Shown: positions 1-10,500 of the stretch, piece by piece | Layout of the letters: each line of letters opens with the position of its first letter | How positions within the stretch are numbered: position 1 is the stretch's first letter | Source of the DNA: Sambucus nigra | Lineage: Eukaryota > Streptophyta > Magnoliopsida > Dipsacales > Adoxaceae | Reading direction: 5' to 3' | DNA length: 64,000 nucleotides | NCBI GenBank assembly: GCA_949130495.1 | Contig: OX422208.1 | Span: 401,195,885 to 401,259,884 of the forward strand | Notes under the pieces: model-generated | The model's database searches: none | The model's input: only the letters and a program-made list of their open reading frames with translations | What the model was told of the DNA's origin: nothing | Program-made: the position numbers and the translations under genes

Positions 1-1140
1 AAAAATGTAAATCTTATTTGTTTTTTTTTTATTAAAAAACTGTTTATAAAACGTAAATTTTGTTCCCTTAAAAGCCTATTTTTTTAAAAATGTGTTTATT
101 TTCTTTACAAATTTTATTTTTGGTTAAAGACAATTTTTTTGAACTATTTAAAAAATTATCTTTTTTATTATTAAAAAAAATGGTCCACGTCAGCGGGTAT
201 GTATAGGCGGTCCGATCACCTATACATACAACTGGCACAACCATTTTTTCAGATATATTGGTCCACGCCTACAGTCAGACCATTTTTTTTAAATAGTAAA
301 AAGATTATTTTCAAAACAGTACAAAAAAAAATAATTTTATGTAATAAAAAATACTGTTTTTTGTACTATTTTAATAATAATCTTTTTGGTATTACTTTAA
401 AAATAATCTTTTTACTATTATATATTAAACTGGTCCACTTCAGCAGTATGTTTAGGCGGTGCGACGACCTTATACATACCGCTGACGCGGACATATATAT
501 ACGAAAAAATGATCAGCGTCAGCAATATGTTTAAGTGGTCAGACCACATATAGGACCCGCTGGTGCGAACCGTTTTTTTAAATAGTAAAAAGATTATTTT
601 TAAAATTGTATAAAAAAACTGTTTTTAACCAAAAATAAAATTTGTAAGAAAATAATTTTTAAAGAAAACAAATTTTTCGTTTTATAAACAGTTTTTTAAT
701 AAAAAAAAAATAGATAAGATTTGGGTCCCCTAGTACAATTTTTTTTTATATATAAAAGACTATTTTAATAGCTAAAATAATTTATTTTTGTAATAATTGG
801 GTCGCTTTAATACTATTTTAATCGTTAAAACAATTTATATATAGGCGATCCAACCACTTATATATACCGCTGAAGCGAACCAACAGATACGAAAAAATGG
901 TCCACGCCAATAATGTGTATAGCTGGTTGGACGGCCTATTCATTCCCGCTGATGCAGACCGTTTTTTTAAGTAGTAAAAAGATTATTTTTTAAATAGTAC
1001 CAAAAAACTATTTTTAACCAAAAATAAAATTTGTAAACAAAATAAATACATTTTTAAGAAAACTGTTTTTTAAGGGAACAAATTTTACGTTTTATAAAGA
1101 GTTTTTTCATAAAAAAAAATAGATAAGATTTACATTTTTA
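1..1140. mobile_element. AT-rich fold-back / long-TIR element
   Basis: The first ~210 bases and bases ~930-1140 are near-perfect reverse complements: both arms share, in order, the AAAAATGTAAATC end, a T-run, ACTGTTTATAAAACGTAAA, TTGTTCCCTTAAAA and a CCAAAAATAAAATTTGTAA block. The inner part carries several diverged copies of a GGTCCACGTCAGCGG-type motif (about 182, 430, 510, 900). No protein is encoded; short ORFs here are low-complexity translations. The long inverted arms fit a fold-back or non-autonomous Mutator-like element. The left end coincides with the window edge, so the TSD cannot be checked. Confidence 0.7.
540..725 (+). repeat. Extra internal copy of the right inverted arm
   Basis: This stretch repeats, in direct orientation, the right arm at ~955-1140: AAATAGTAAAAAGATTATTTT, CTGTTTTTAACCAAAAATAA, the ACGTTTTATAAACAG-like block (here CGTTTTATAAACAG) and ATAGATAAGATT. 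The element therefore has one left arm and two right arms, suggesting that a segment was duplicated or that one copy inserted into another. Confidence 0.65.
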
Positions 1141-1435
1141 AGACATTTGAAATATTTTTTAAAACAGTTATAAAACTGTAAAAAATATTTTAAAATAGAA
1201 TCTTATTAAGAACATTTTTTAATAAAAAACAGTTTTTTTATTGAAAATATAAAATTTTGATTTTTATCAAATAGTTTTTTTTAGTTGGTGGTAAAATGTG
1301 TTTTGAATGAAAGAAAAATAGACAATGAAGTTTGAAGGTATTATAGTCATTTGGTATAAAAATGGAGTGGAGTTAGATGGTTTTAAAGTGTGGAAATAGA
1401 GCAACCCTTAAAATATCATATAATTATAACTTATA
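1141..1435. other. AT-rich non-coding spacer
   Basis: AT-rich sequence without a convincing reading frame. It separates the fold-back element from the 141 bp tandem duplication. Nothing further recognised. Confidence 0.5.
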
Positions 1436-1717
1436 CCCTTTACCACTAACTTTTTTTTAATGCACACTCCCTTTAAGTGCCTTTACCCACTTGCCTTGAG
1501 CCCCGCACCAAGTACCTCCTTTGATTGATAATATAGTACCCTCGAGCCATGTGCTAAAATAATTCTAATGGAAATAACCTTTGCCACTAACTTTTTTTAA
1601 ATGTACACCCCTTTAGGTGACTTTACCCACTTGCCTTGAGCCCCGCACCAAGTACCCCCTTTGATTGATAATATAGTACTCTCGAGCCATGTTCTAAAAT
1701 AATTCTGATGGAAATAA
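1436..1717 (+). repeat. Tandem duplication, 2 x 141 bp
   Basis: Two head-to-tail copies (about 1436-1576 and 1577-1717) share TACCCACTTGCCTTGAGCCC, CGCACCAAGTAC, TTTGATTGATAATATAGTAC, CTCGAGCCATGT and AAATAATTCT. They differ by scattered substitutions and a small T-run change, so the duplication is not recent. No coding potential seen. Confidence 0.85.
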
Positions 1718-2259
1718 TTGATAGTTTAAAATATGTGCCTAGAAAGTGTTCATTTAAATAGACATAATATAAAAAATAATTCAAAAATAATAATAGTTTC
1801 GTAAAAAGTACTTACAACTATTACCGTAAATGAGAAAATGAGTGTCCTATGTACTACCCCGGTGTTAACACCCGAGTAGTGTAGAAATATTCATGTATCA
1901 AACATGACAAACATGTATGTATAGTAGAAATACTCCCGAAAATCGAAAATTAAAAATAAAAAGAATTACAGGCCTGAAACATATGTTTGAGTTATCTATT
2001 ACACAATTCCCCACAACCATTATATAGAAGTTAAAAGTAAAACTAAAAAGAATTACAGAAAGAACACGCAATAGCATTATGAATACAACTAAACTAAAGC
2101 ATATCATGTAGATTCCAGACATGAAACATAGTATGCAATGGAGTGGCCATCTCTCTTTTTTATGCCTGATTGAAAATATAAACAAAAATCAAAAGAAGAC
2201 CTGTGAGAGTGTAAACCCATAAATCAAAAGTGTAAACCCAGTTCTTGTGAGTATTTCAT
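1718..2259. other. AT-rich non-coding stretch
   Basis: Low-complexity AT-rich DNA with no motif I recognise on either strand. A 95-codon minus-strand frame (1898-2185) has hydrophobic, phase-random composition and no recognisable domain. Confidence 0.4.
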
Positions 2260-2690
2260 AAATGAACAGTTTGTGTAAATCTACACATGGGTATTCAATT
2301 ATTGCTCGTCCAAAACAGAGATGGGTCTGCATAAGCCCAGTTCAACATGGGTATTCAATCAGTGCTCGTGCAAAACAGAGATGGGACCGTGCAAAACAGA
2401 TATGGGTAGCAATACTCATATTCCAACTCTACTGTGAAAACAAACTGTTGATAACAAACGGAACACGAATTATTGATTTCAACTGAGATCAACGTTGTTA
2501 TGTTTGTGTTAGAACATGAACTATTGATACTAAACGAAACACGAACTGTTGATTTCCACCCAGTTCAACACTATTATGTATGTGTTAGAACAGTTGTGTC
2601 CGTGTTAGAACACAAACTGCTGATAAAAACTGAACACCCATTTCAACGTTGTTATGTATGTGTTAACCCAGTTCAACGCTGTTAGGCCTC
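2260..2690 (+). repeat. Degenerate tandem repeats
   Basis: Two block types are repeated. At about 2283 and 2345 the same ACATGGGTATTCAAT...CAAAACAGAGATGGG block recurs 62 bp apart. From about 2445 to 2690, diverged units of roughly 80 bp recur, built around GTTCAACG/CTGTTATGT, TGTGTTAGAACA and ACGAACTGTTGATTTC. Likely an old minisatellite. The short ORFs across it merely read through the repeats. Confidence 0.55.
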
Positions 2691-3540
2691 ACCCACGTTG
2701 CCCCTCCCCCCCCACACCGGCTATATGGCCCACACCTCGGATCAAACCCAGGTTTCTATTAACATTGGGAATCTTTCACTTTGACGCCATTGTTGCAGCA
2801 GCTCTCACATCTCCTATGTGATTGTGATAGAAATATAAAGAGGAATGAGTGTCTAATGTGTTAGAAACCAAGATAAGGGTCATTTCAAATAAATGGTAAA
2901 ACAAAAAATACAAAAACATAGATGATCTAAACCTTCTTGATCTGAAACCAACATGATCTGAACCTCCACCAATATAAGCCTGAAAAGTTTACTCCGAATC
3001 AATATAAGTAAAAAAATTATATATAAAAACAAGAATCAAACTGTGGGTACCGTTGAGGTCGTTAAACTCCTCCCTCTCTTGCATTGATGGCAGCCATTAA
3101 AAGGGGGTTTGAGAGGGTTGAAAATAGGGCTTGAGAAAGGAATAGACAGAGAGAGAAAGAGATGCGTATTTTGAAATGGGAACAGTAAGAGGAGGGCTTT
3201 TAAGAAACAAACAGATTTGATGGGTTTAAAAGAAAGGAGAAATATTGAGCGCCTCGAGTCTTGCGCTCTGTTAAGATGAGTTTACAAATTTATCCTCAAT
3301 TTTGAATTTTAATATAGAGGGGAGATAAAATGGAGTGTGTCAAAAAGGGGGAATTCAAAAATAGAGGGCAAAATAGGAAGTATATAAATAATTCATCTAG
3401 ATGACATCATGGTTGTCTCTTATGACATAGATAAGTTTCATACTTTATTAAATAGATATATACTTATTTATAGATAAACCTCCCTTTATACCACTTATTT
3501 CCCATTTCCCCTCCCATTTTGAAAACAGGAAGCAGTAGGC
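2691..3540. other. Unassigned region
   Basis: Mixed-composition DNA with a C-run (2706-2715). On the minus strand a pyrimidine-rich stretch (about 3130-3290) runs into an ATG at 3097 followed by only eleven codons, like a gene leader and first exon, but no spliced continuation could be identified. I do not call a gene here. Confidence 0.3.
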
Positions 3541-3552
3541 AAATAACTGTGT

Positions 3553-3588
3553 CATCGATCGATGACCAGGCTCGATCGATCGATCGAC
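3553..3588. repeat. GATC-tetranucleotide palindromic cluster
   Basis: Two ATCGAT/CGATCGATCGATCGA blocks lie within 36 bp. The same kind of cluster recurs in the 3' LTR at 8559-8663, which may mean this region is part of the same element family (leader or remnant 5' LTR), although surrounding sequence does not align well by eye. Confidence 0.6.
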
Positions 3589-5286
3589 CAGATATAGGCC
3601 GAGACAACCTTATTTTCCCCCCACTCCTTCATTCTTTTTTTTCTCTCCTCTCTTCCCAGAATCGGGCCCTAATACATCCTAACCCCATTTTCACTCAATT
3701 TAACAACATTTCTACTCAAATCAGGTATAAACTCTTTCTACATTCTTGTATTTGTGTAGATTTATTGGTTTTATATCATATTCTTTAAGGTTTATACATT
3801 TTTGACATTTGTTGAGTTTATCTCCGTATTTGTTCCTCCAACAATTTTTGTGCACCAACATTGTTAGAAATCCATTCATGAACACTTTGTGTTGAATGCT
3901 AATTGTTTTTGTTCATGAATGGGGCTATGTTGTTGGTTCAAATGGTATTTTTTTCACCCTTGTTTCACATTGCGCACGCCATGTGTTCGCTAAAATTCTC
4001 AAACCATTTTTTCAATCCATTTTTGGCGCACACTTGGGTGATTTTTACTCGTTGTCATCCATCGACAAATTTTATCGCAATGTTGATTTTTTTCGCTCGT
4101 GTTTGCGCACATGCACCCACCATTTCAACTAGTAAACTAACTAACCATTAATTGTGCTTACAATTTTTTTTTGTATTGCCTAATTATTGTTTTGTACGTT
4201 GAAATGGCAAACGTAAAGAAATATAAATTCACTAGGTGAGTGCCCAACCGGGGCTTTGAGGGGTTCCATTGCCAACAAGAACGGGATTGGTTCCAGGCAT
4301 ACTTTCAGACTTCAGAAAGGCCGTTGGCCTATCATTACGCCTAGAACCTTGAGGATATACCACATGAGGGGCGTGTTATTTTGCGCCGACAGGGATGGGA
4401 GCCCTTTCTCGCTACTAATGGGCGTGTCAATAAGGAGCGCGTCTATTTTTTTATGCGACATTAATGGAGGTGAAAGGGCAGGGGCCTACTACTTACGAGA
4501 CCATGGTCTGTGGGGTGAGGGTACCGCTTCGCCGTTCAGATTTGGCGGCCTTTATGAATGTGCCGGACCCTACAAATTCAGTCAGTTTCATAATTGGGGA
4601 TAATTTTGGGCTAACGACGTTGATTGAGGCTCTTGCACCGGGGGAAGTATGGAAGAAAACTGCTTTTCACTCGGTCGCAATGCAGTATTTGCCACACTTA
4701 TTACACTACATCAATGTCCACTCTTTTATGGTGACAAGCATCCAATCTGAGGTGCATAAAAAACATGCGGCATTTATCTATGCATTGATTAGTAATTTGG
4801 GCGATATCATCTTGACCAAAATATTTTTGAAGATGATGCTCGCGACATCTAAGGAGCAGGCTTGGAGATATTCCCTACCTTTTCCTGCCCTCATCACGAG
4901 GATTTGCTTATCACACGGGTGCCCCGAGTATGACGCGGACCGCAGAGGTGAGACACTAGGGCTTCTCACTAAAAATACAGCTCGAAAATGTTAACTCACA
5001 CATGGGGGGAACCAAGTGCCAAGAGGCAGAGGGCAGAGGCGACTGACCAGGCTGAGGAGGAGGCTGAGATCAGGCACATGGAGCAGGGTGAGGGTTCGCA
5101 CGTGACACCGATAGATTCAGAATCCCTCTTTGAGGCGTATCAGGCAGTGCAGGACTAGCGCTGGGAGGAGACCCCACTTAGGTGGGCTAATTGGGAGTCC
5201 CCCCTAGATCAGCAGCAGTCCGAGCTGTGGCAGGATAGATCCGAACAGAGATAGGAGAGAGCACAAAAATGACGAGAGTTCCAGAT

Positions 5287-5294
5287 GATACAGG
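5287..5294. repeat. 8 bp target-site duplication, left copy (GATACAGG)
   Basis: GATACAGG lies directly left of the MITE and is repeated exactly at 5760-5767 directly right of it. An 8 bp duplication is the hallmark of hAT-superfamily insertion. Confidence 0.9.
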
Positions 5295-5759
5295 TAGGGG
5301 TGTGCACGGGTCGGTTCGGTTCGGTTTTGGACCGCAATCCAAACCGAACCGATTGGTTCGGTTTTGGAAAGGGTTAGACCGAAACCGAACCGACAATGAA
5401 AAAAACCGTCGGTTTCGGTTTATGTCGGTTTCGGTTCGGTTCGGTTTCGGTTCGGTTTTGGTTAGTTTTCAGTTTTGGTCGGTTTTTTTTGGGCTGTTTT
5501 CGGTTTTGGCCGGTTTTTAAGGCCGGTTAATGGATTTTACATATAAAAATATAAGTTTTTTACTATAAATATTGATATCGGTTCGGTTCGGTTCGGTTCG
5601 GTTTTTTCCACGGCTAGACCGCCAACCAAACCGACATGGTCGGTTTTTCAATTCCTTAAATCGTAAACCGAACCGGGCTAAAAAAAACCGTCGGTTTCGG
5701 TTCGGTTCGGGCTGGTTCGGTTCGGTTTTCGGACCGGTCGGTTTTTTTGCACACCCCTA
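5295..5759. mobile_element. Non-autonomous hAT element (MITE), 465 bp
   Basis: Terminal inverted repeats TAGGGGTGTGCA and TGCACACCCCTA (right copy one base different in the C-run pairing) enclose a body rich in GGTTCGGTTCGGTTT-type runs in both orientations. Perfect 8 bp duplications GATACAGG flank it. There is no transposase: the 62-83 codon frames inside are translations of the GGTTC repeat. It interrupts the acidic tail of the retroelement gene, so it arrived after that element. Confidence 0.9.
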
Positions 5760-5767
5760 GATACAGG
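5760..5767. repeat. 8 bp target-site duplication, right copy (GATACAGG)
   Basis: Exact repeat of 5287-5294 immediately outside the right terminal inverted repeat of the hAT MITE. Confidence 0.9.
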
Positions 5768-5866
5768 CCATAGTGAGAGATATTTATTTGCAGCGGCATG
5801 ATTCGGATGCGACGATCCCTCCTCATTTTCAGGATCCTTTTGATCCTAGTGGTTCCGTCCACTAGG

Positions 5867-8135
5867 CTACTGCTGTATTGGGTCATTTTTGCATTTTTGG
5901 GACGGATAGTATTTTGTACTTTTTAGTTTATTTGTATTTCTTTCATTTTAATAGTTGTAATGTATTAAGTTATTTTGTACTGAACTTATGAAATGAGAAA
6001 TAAGAATGTAGTTTGAGGTTGTTTATTGGATTTTAATGTGTGTGACCTTCCATTTTATAAAATCAAATTGTTCACCATCAATTTATCTAGTATTTGCACT
6101 TCAGCCCCTCTATATTATTGTGACTTGTGACATTAATTCTTTTAAATTAATACATCGGTACATATTCTTGTGTTCCTTTGTACTAACTTGTTTTTTAGAT
6201 TCAATTGGACTTGTACTTGTGGATATCGCTCCAAATTTGTGTAATATCATTTTTTTCCTATCTTTGTGTTGTGTTCTTTAATGGATGCATTGGGGACAAT
6301 GCAACATTTAAGTTAGGGGCTGTGGGATATTCTATCCATTTCTTTGTTTACTCCTTAAATTTGACTACAATTTAGTTACAAAGCATGTTTTTTGTTAAAA
6401 ATAAAAATTTCTTTGTTTAGTCCTTTGTTGGGCATTTTGCCCTTGTTTCCGACGATAAATTTTAATAATTGCCCAATCCATTAGACAATTCAATGATGCA
6501 TGTTCTCGATTTTAGAAGTTATTAGACTTTAGTCCTAAATTATTGATATTATGAATAACTTCATGAATTAAACTTTAATCCCATTAGCACATGTGTTTTT
6601 CTTGTTATATTGATTTGGTTTAGGATTTTTATAAATCGATAATCTTTTGTTGCATTGTATATACTTACACCGAGTGAGATTAGGGACTTATCTTCATTTG
6701 TGAGTGTATACACTACTCTTTCCTCTTTGAAAATGTTACATTCGTCGGTAATCTCTCTATTATTTCATTTGATCGATCATTATTTGAGTTTATACTTTAA
6801 ATGAGTTACTTGAGCATGATTTTCAAATATTGTTTTGACTCAAGAATTGTGTAAACTTTATGAAATGATCATAGGCCATCTTTGTTTATCACCCATATGA
6901 CCTTGACCTCACCTTTTATATGTTCCCTACTCAACCCATTTAAGCCTAAATACTAGCCTTTCGTTTCATTACACAAAAATCCCATAACCAACTCCAAATT
7001 GGAGTTATATACCAAACATATTACCTTACATGCCTTTGTTTGGAATTATGCTTGGGATTGAATGATGTTGTGTATTGTGGTTGAAATTTGAGCATGAAAA
7101 GAGTAGAAAAGAATGGTGAAAGAAGTAAAAAAGAAAAAGAGAAAAGTAGAAAACAAAAGAAAAAAAAGTGAGAAAAAAGAACAAAAGAAAAAGAAAGAGA
7201 AATTTGTATATATTGTTTATAGTGATTCAATAAGCTTTGATTTCTCTCTCGATTGATATATGTAATGCTTGTTTGGATGTTATTTGTCCAATTTTGTTAT
7301 TTCCCGCCTTTTCCCATTATCCCGAGTTTCATCCCCAAACACATTCGAATCCGTATATACATCTCCTTCATTTTGTACCCTAGCCTAGCCTACATTACAA
7401 CCCCATTAAAGTCCTATGTGATCTTAAGTAAATATAATTCAAAGGTTTAAATAGTTTTGATAATCTGTGAAAATGCATTTCGCCTCTTTTTATGACCGGT
7501 ATCTTTCATTGAGATTACAATTTTTCATTTTATATATAGCGTTCTTCATTTGTGACATGTGTGCGGTCTAGTTTCCATTTACGTTTACTCTTTATGCCCG
7601 CATGTTCCATGTGTTACCTCCCTGTTTCGAGTGAATTCACTTACTGAGTGTAATGCCCATGAGGATTGAATATATGCATGCTTTAATATTTAGTATCTGA
7701 TTTATTTAAATTTTTCCCAAATCACACTTTGCATGTGCTCGTTCCCCTCCCACATTTTAAGGTTTCAATTCAATGATGTGCATTCTATAATGTTAATAAC
7801 TACGGAATTTTCATGTAAATTCGTTTGCTTTACTAATAACATGTTGAAATCTTGTTCGTATCGTTGAGTTTGTCGCATACTTGATTGATCATATTTTGAG
7901 GAAACTGTATGATGTTTGTGGGTTTCATCCCTGAAAACCCTCACGAGATGACACTCGTCCACTAGGATAACCTAGGGGTTTAACGGCTTATTGCATACGC
8001 TAAATGCAATCATTCTCCCACAAAAGTGGCCTTATCTTTTTATTTCTTTCTTATCCCGTTTTTGTACTTATACCTTGTCTTTGGTTTACTTGTAGTTCTT
8101 GCTGAATCTTATTTAATTACTAGGGACTAGGAATG
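5867..8135 (+). other. Non-coding interior of the LARD-like element
   Basis: AT-rich sequence without an extended ORF. It contains a first G-rich tract (TTTAAGTTAGGGGC, ~6309-6322) and a ~130 bp run of A/G only-like sequence (7080-7205), then pyrimidine-rich DNA. Long non-coding spacers between the gag-like gene and the 3' LTR are usual in this class. Confidence 0.5.
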
Positions 8136-8151
8136 TTTAAGTTAGGGGGTG
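8136..8151 (+). promoter_or_regulatory. Polypurine tract of LARD-like element
   Basis: TTTAAGTTAGGGGGTG lies immediately before the TGATAA start of the LTR. This is the expected plus-strand priming site for reverse transcription. Confidence 0.7.
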
Positions 8152-9567
8152 TGATAATACGCAAATATTGCATATTTCATTCGTTAACGTACGCGTTATT
8201 AGCCCCCTCGGGTATCTTATTCCCTATATTTATGCTCGTTAATCAGATAAACTCGAATTTCAATGTTAACATGCTTTGTAGGGGTTAATTGAGATTTCAT
8301 AGGTATTTGGATGCTAAGTATGAAGGTCAGACGCATTTCGGTGAATTGTAGTATGTAATCGCACGTTCAAGGGCAATTTAGTCATTCCACAGTTTGGGCA
8401 CCTAGCCCGACATTTACACGAAAGTTATAGCCCTCCTTGCGAGCTTCGTGTGGATGTGAATGATGCGCGATTCCGTGTCCGAACGAAGAAGTTACGGGAT
8501 TTTTAGAGGAAGGGAACCATAATAAAACCGAAGCAGGGAAGCTTGGCTCACACCTATTTGATCGATCGATCGATCGGTCCCTCTTTATTTCTGAAATCAT
8601 GGGAGATAGTGGGCTGATATTTGATTGATCGATCGATCAAAGGGATCGATCGATCGATCCCTTGTTTCCATAGATATTTTCCTTTTCTTTTCTTTTCTTT
8701 TATCCCAACTTACTATATATGGGATTTTTGTTGTAATAAAATGGATATTCAATATTAATTCGTTTTAGGGTTAAATAAGCTTAGGGTTTTGGGTTTTAAG
8801 AGTTTGGCTTCATTTCTCTTTGGGATGACAACCATTCGGGGTTTGTAAGTTGAACTTTCCATTTCCTATACCATTAATATAGTTGCTCTTGATTATTTCT
8901 TGCTTTGTAGATTAGTTTCATGCTTTGTTAATTAGTTTAATTGATTTAAATTAGTTTAATTCATGATGTACCCTTAGATAAATAGGTTTAGGATTTTGTT
9001 CTGCCATTTACGGGCCTCGAGCGCCGAAAATTAGGTTTTGTGCAAAATTGCGTTTAATTGAACCCGCGCGAATTAAAGTCGGATTATTATGCGTTTAACT
9101 TTCTCTTTCATGCATCGTTAGTATTTATAGAGATAATCCGAGTTTAATCCGTGTGCGACCAATTTTAGATTAAATGTTTATTCACCCAACTTTGGCTTAA
9201 ATTCCTTATTGCGCGAAGTTTATGATTAATTGATAATACTCGATTAAATTGCTCTAGAGGCGGAATTTTGATTAATAGTTGTTTCGATCCGTATGATTTG
9301 ACGGTATCCCGATCCTCTCTTTACTTTCTTTTAGACTCAACTTCTCTCTTTTCTTTTATTTACAAGCACACATCACCTTTTACACTTTTATTCCTGAATT
9401 AATAAACCAATTACGAGCTATACTAACACTCCTTGTGGATTCTCGATACCCGACTTACTGCTATACTTGTATCACAAGTGTAGTCGTAGTTTAGATTTTT
9501 GTATTAATGTGGTGAAACAAAAACAACAGCCGGTGTCTTTACCGACATCGCCTTTCACGCTTAATCA
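8152..9567 (+). mobile_element. 3' LTR of LARD-like gypsy element
   Basis: The LTR opens TGATAATACGCAA directly after a PPT and closes ...CGCTTAATCA, giving imperfect inverted ends TGATAA/TTAATCA. It is about 1416 bp long. Near its 3' end are GTGGATTCTCGATACCCGAC and ACTGCTATACTTGTATCACA, strings typical of the U5 region of plant gypsy LTRs. It contains GATC-palindrome clusters at 8559-8663. The next base begins copia integrase sequence, so this element probably inserted into copia A; the 5 bp after it (ATATC) are the predicted TSD. Confidence 0.65.
8559..8663. repeat. Three GATC-repeat palindromes inside the LTR
   Basis: Blocks at 8559-8577, 8625-8640 (TTGATTGATCGATCGATCAA region) and 8640-8663 consist of CGAT repeats; the last two are adjacent perfect or near-perfect palindromes. 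They lie upstream of the likely transcription start of the LTR. Confidence 0.75.
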
Positions 9568-9572
9568 ATATC

Positions 9573-10260
9573 CTTACCACTAATCCCCTAGAACTTATCC
9601 ACATGGACCTCATGGGTCCCTCAAGAACTGTTAGTTTATGTGGAAATTCTTACATCCTAATTATAGTGGATGACTATACGAGATATACATGGGTAGCTTT
9701 TATGAAACAAAAATTTGGTACCTTCAATGAATTCTTAAGAATCCTCTTGAAATTTGAGAATGAGAAGGATACCCAATTGTGTCGAATTAGGAGTGATAGA
9801 GGTGGAGAGTTCAAGGACTCTGGAATTTCTGAGTATTGTGTAGCTAATGGCTATAAACATGAGTTTAGCACTCCCAAAAACCCAGAGTAAAATGGTATAG
9901 CTGAACATAAGAATAAGACTATATAAGAAATGTCTAAGGTATGTTACATGCTAAGAATCTCCCTAGATATTGTTGGGTAGAAGGTATCTAAACCATGTGT
10001 CACATTATTAATCGTATCTACCTCAGAAAAAATTCCAAAGAAACATCTTATGAGTTATGGTTCAACAAAAAGCCAAACTTCAAATATTTCAAAACCTTCG
10101 GTAGTATATGCTATATCTGCGAAGATAGATAGCACCTTTCAAAATTTGATACCCAAGGAGAAAAGGGAATCTTTCTTGGATATTCCTAAAATAGTAGGGC
10201 TTTGCATGTTTTTAACTACAAAACAAAAACTATTCTCGAATCAATTAATGTAATTGTAGA
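9573..10260 (+). pseudogene. Copia A integrase core, broken
   Basis: The frame from 9573 encodes TNPLELIHMDLMGPSRT, then IVDDYTRYTWV and IRSDRGGEF, which carry the two catalytic aspartates of the integrase DD35E core. The glutamate region reads NGIAEHKN but a TAA stop precedes it (9887-9890), and further stops follow (near 9925 and 9978). The longest open piece is 9603-9890. Integrase joins element cDNA to the host chromosome; this copy cannot do so. The zinc-binding N-terminal part is absent, cut off by the neighbouring LTR. Confidence 0.85.
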
Positions 10261-10500
10261 TGATACTAGTATAAGGAGTAGTGATAGTCAACCAGTAATA
10301 TTTGATGAGGACGAACCTATTTTACCCATTAATCCTCATGATGATATTGATTCATTGCCACCTGAGAGTCCTTTCATACCCACCTGGGTTTCTAAAGATC
10401 ATCCCATTGAAACCATTGCCGGTAATGCTTCGGAACCAGTTCGAACTAGATCCCAACTTTAATAAGTGGCACAATTTTCTTATTTTTTTCTCTTGAGGAA
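10261..10500 (+). pseudogene. Copia A integrase-RT linker
   Basis: An acidic linker (DEDEPILPINPHDDIDSLPP, 10311-10370) ends in EPVRTRSQL, matching the usual 'R-T-R-S-[QK]-L' motif that lies between integrase and RT in copia polyproteins. A stop follows (10461) and the frame is then lost for about 60 bp. Confidence 0.7.

Larger units (their letters stand above)
4204..5866 (+). pseudogene. Retrotransposon-linked 'plant transposon protein' gene, broken
   Basis: The reading starts at the ATG at 4204 and shifts frame at least twice (near 4450 and 4985), with several in-frame stops. The best-preserved part, 4464-4994, encodes about 176 residues including NFGLTTLIEALAPGEVWKK, a string of aliphatic helices and a C-terminal TRICLSHGCPEY segment. 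This layout matches the 'putative plant transposon protein' domain (PF20167-like) found in non-autonomous Ty3/gypsy-type elements of plants. After it comes an acidic, Glu/Gln-rich tail (about 4990-5290), which resumes at 5768 after a MITE. The family's molecular function is not established; a gag-like role is inference. No complete product can be made. Domain name from memory of family pattern, not a search. Confidence 0.6.
4204..9567 (+). mobile_element. Non-autonomous Ty3/gypsy-type (LARD-like) element, 5' part unclear
   Basis: This unit comprises the broken transposon-protein gene, about 2.3 kb of non-coding DNA, a PPT and a 1.4 kb 3' LTR. No protease, RT or integrase is present, as in large retrotransposon derivatives (LARDs). 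The CATTGGGGACAATG/TTTAAGTTAGGGG segment near 6284-6322 and the TTTAAGTTAGGGGGTG tract before the LTR resemble Athila/Tat-type gypsy elements. I could not find the matching 5' LTR; it is deleted, very diverged, or outside the window. The left limit given is only the start of the gene. Confidence 0.5.

Noticed and set aside
199..534. 111-codon plus-strand ORF
   Set aside because: It reads through AT-rich inverted-repeat DNA of the fold-back element; composition is low complexity and no family pattern exists.
3062..3097. Minus-strand ATG with a good leader, 11 codons
   Set aside because: Stop after eleven codons and no recognisable spliced continuation, so no gene is called.
4256..4603. 115-codon ORF overlapping the transposon-protein gene
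   Set aside because: Out of frame with the recognisable protein on both sides, so a shadow frame.
5187..5760. Several 62-83 codon ORFs on both strands
   Set aside because: Translations of the GGTTC-rich body of the hAT MITE.
7021..7230. 69-codon minus-strand ORF rich in Phe and Ser
   Set aside because: Product of the A/G-only tract read on the opposite strand.
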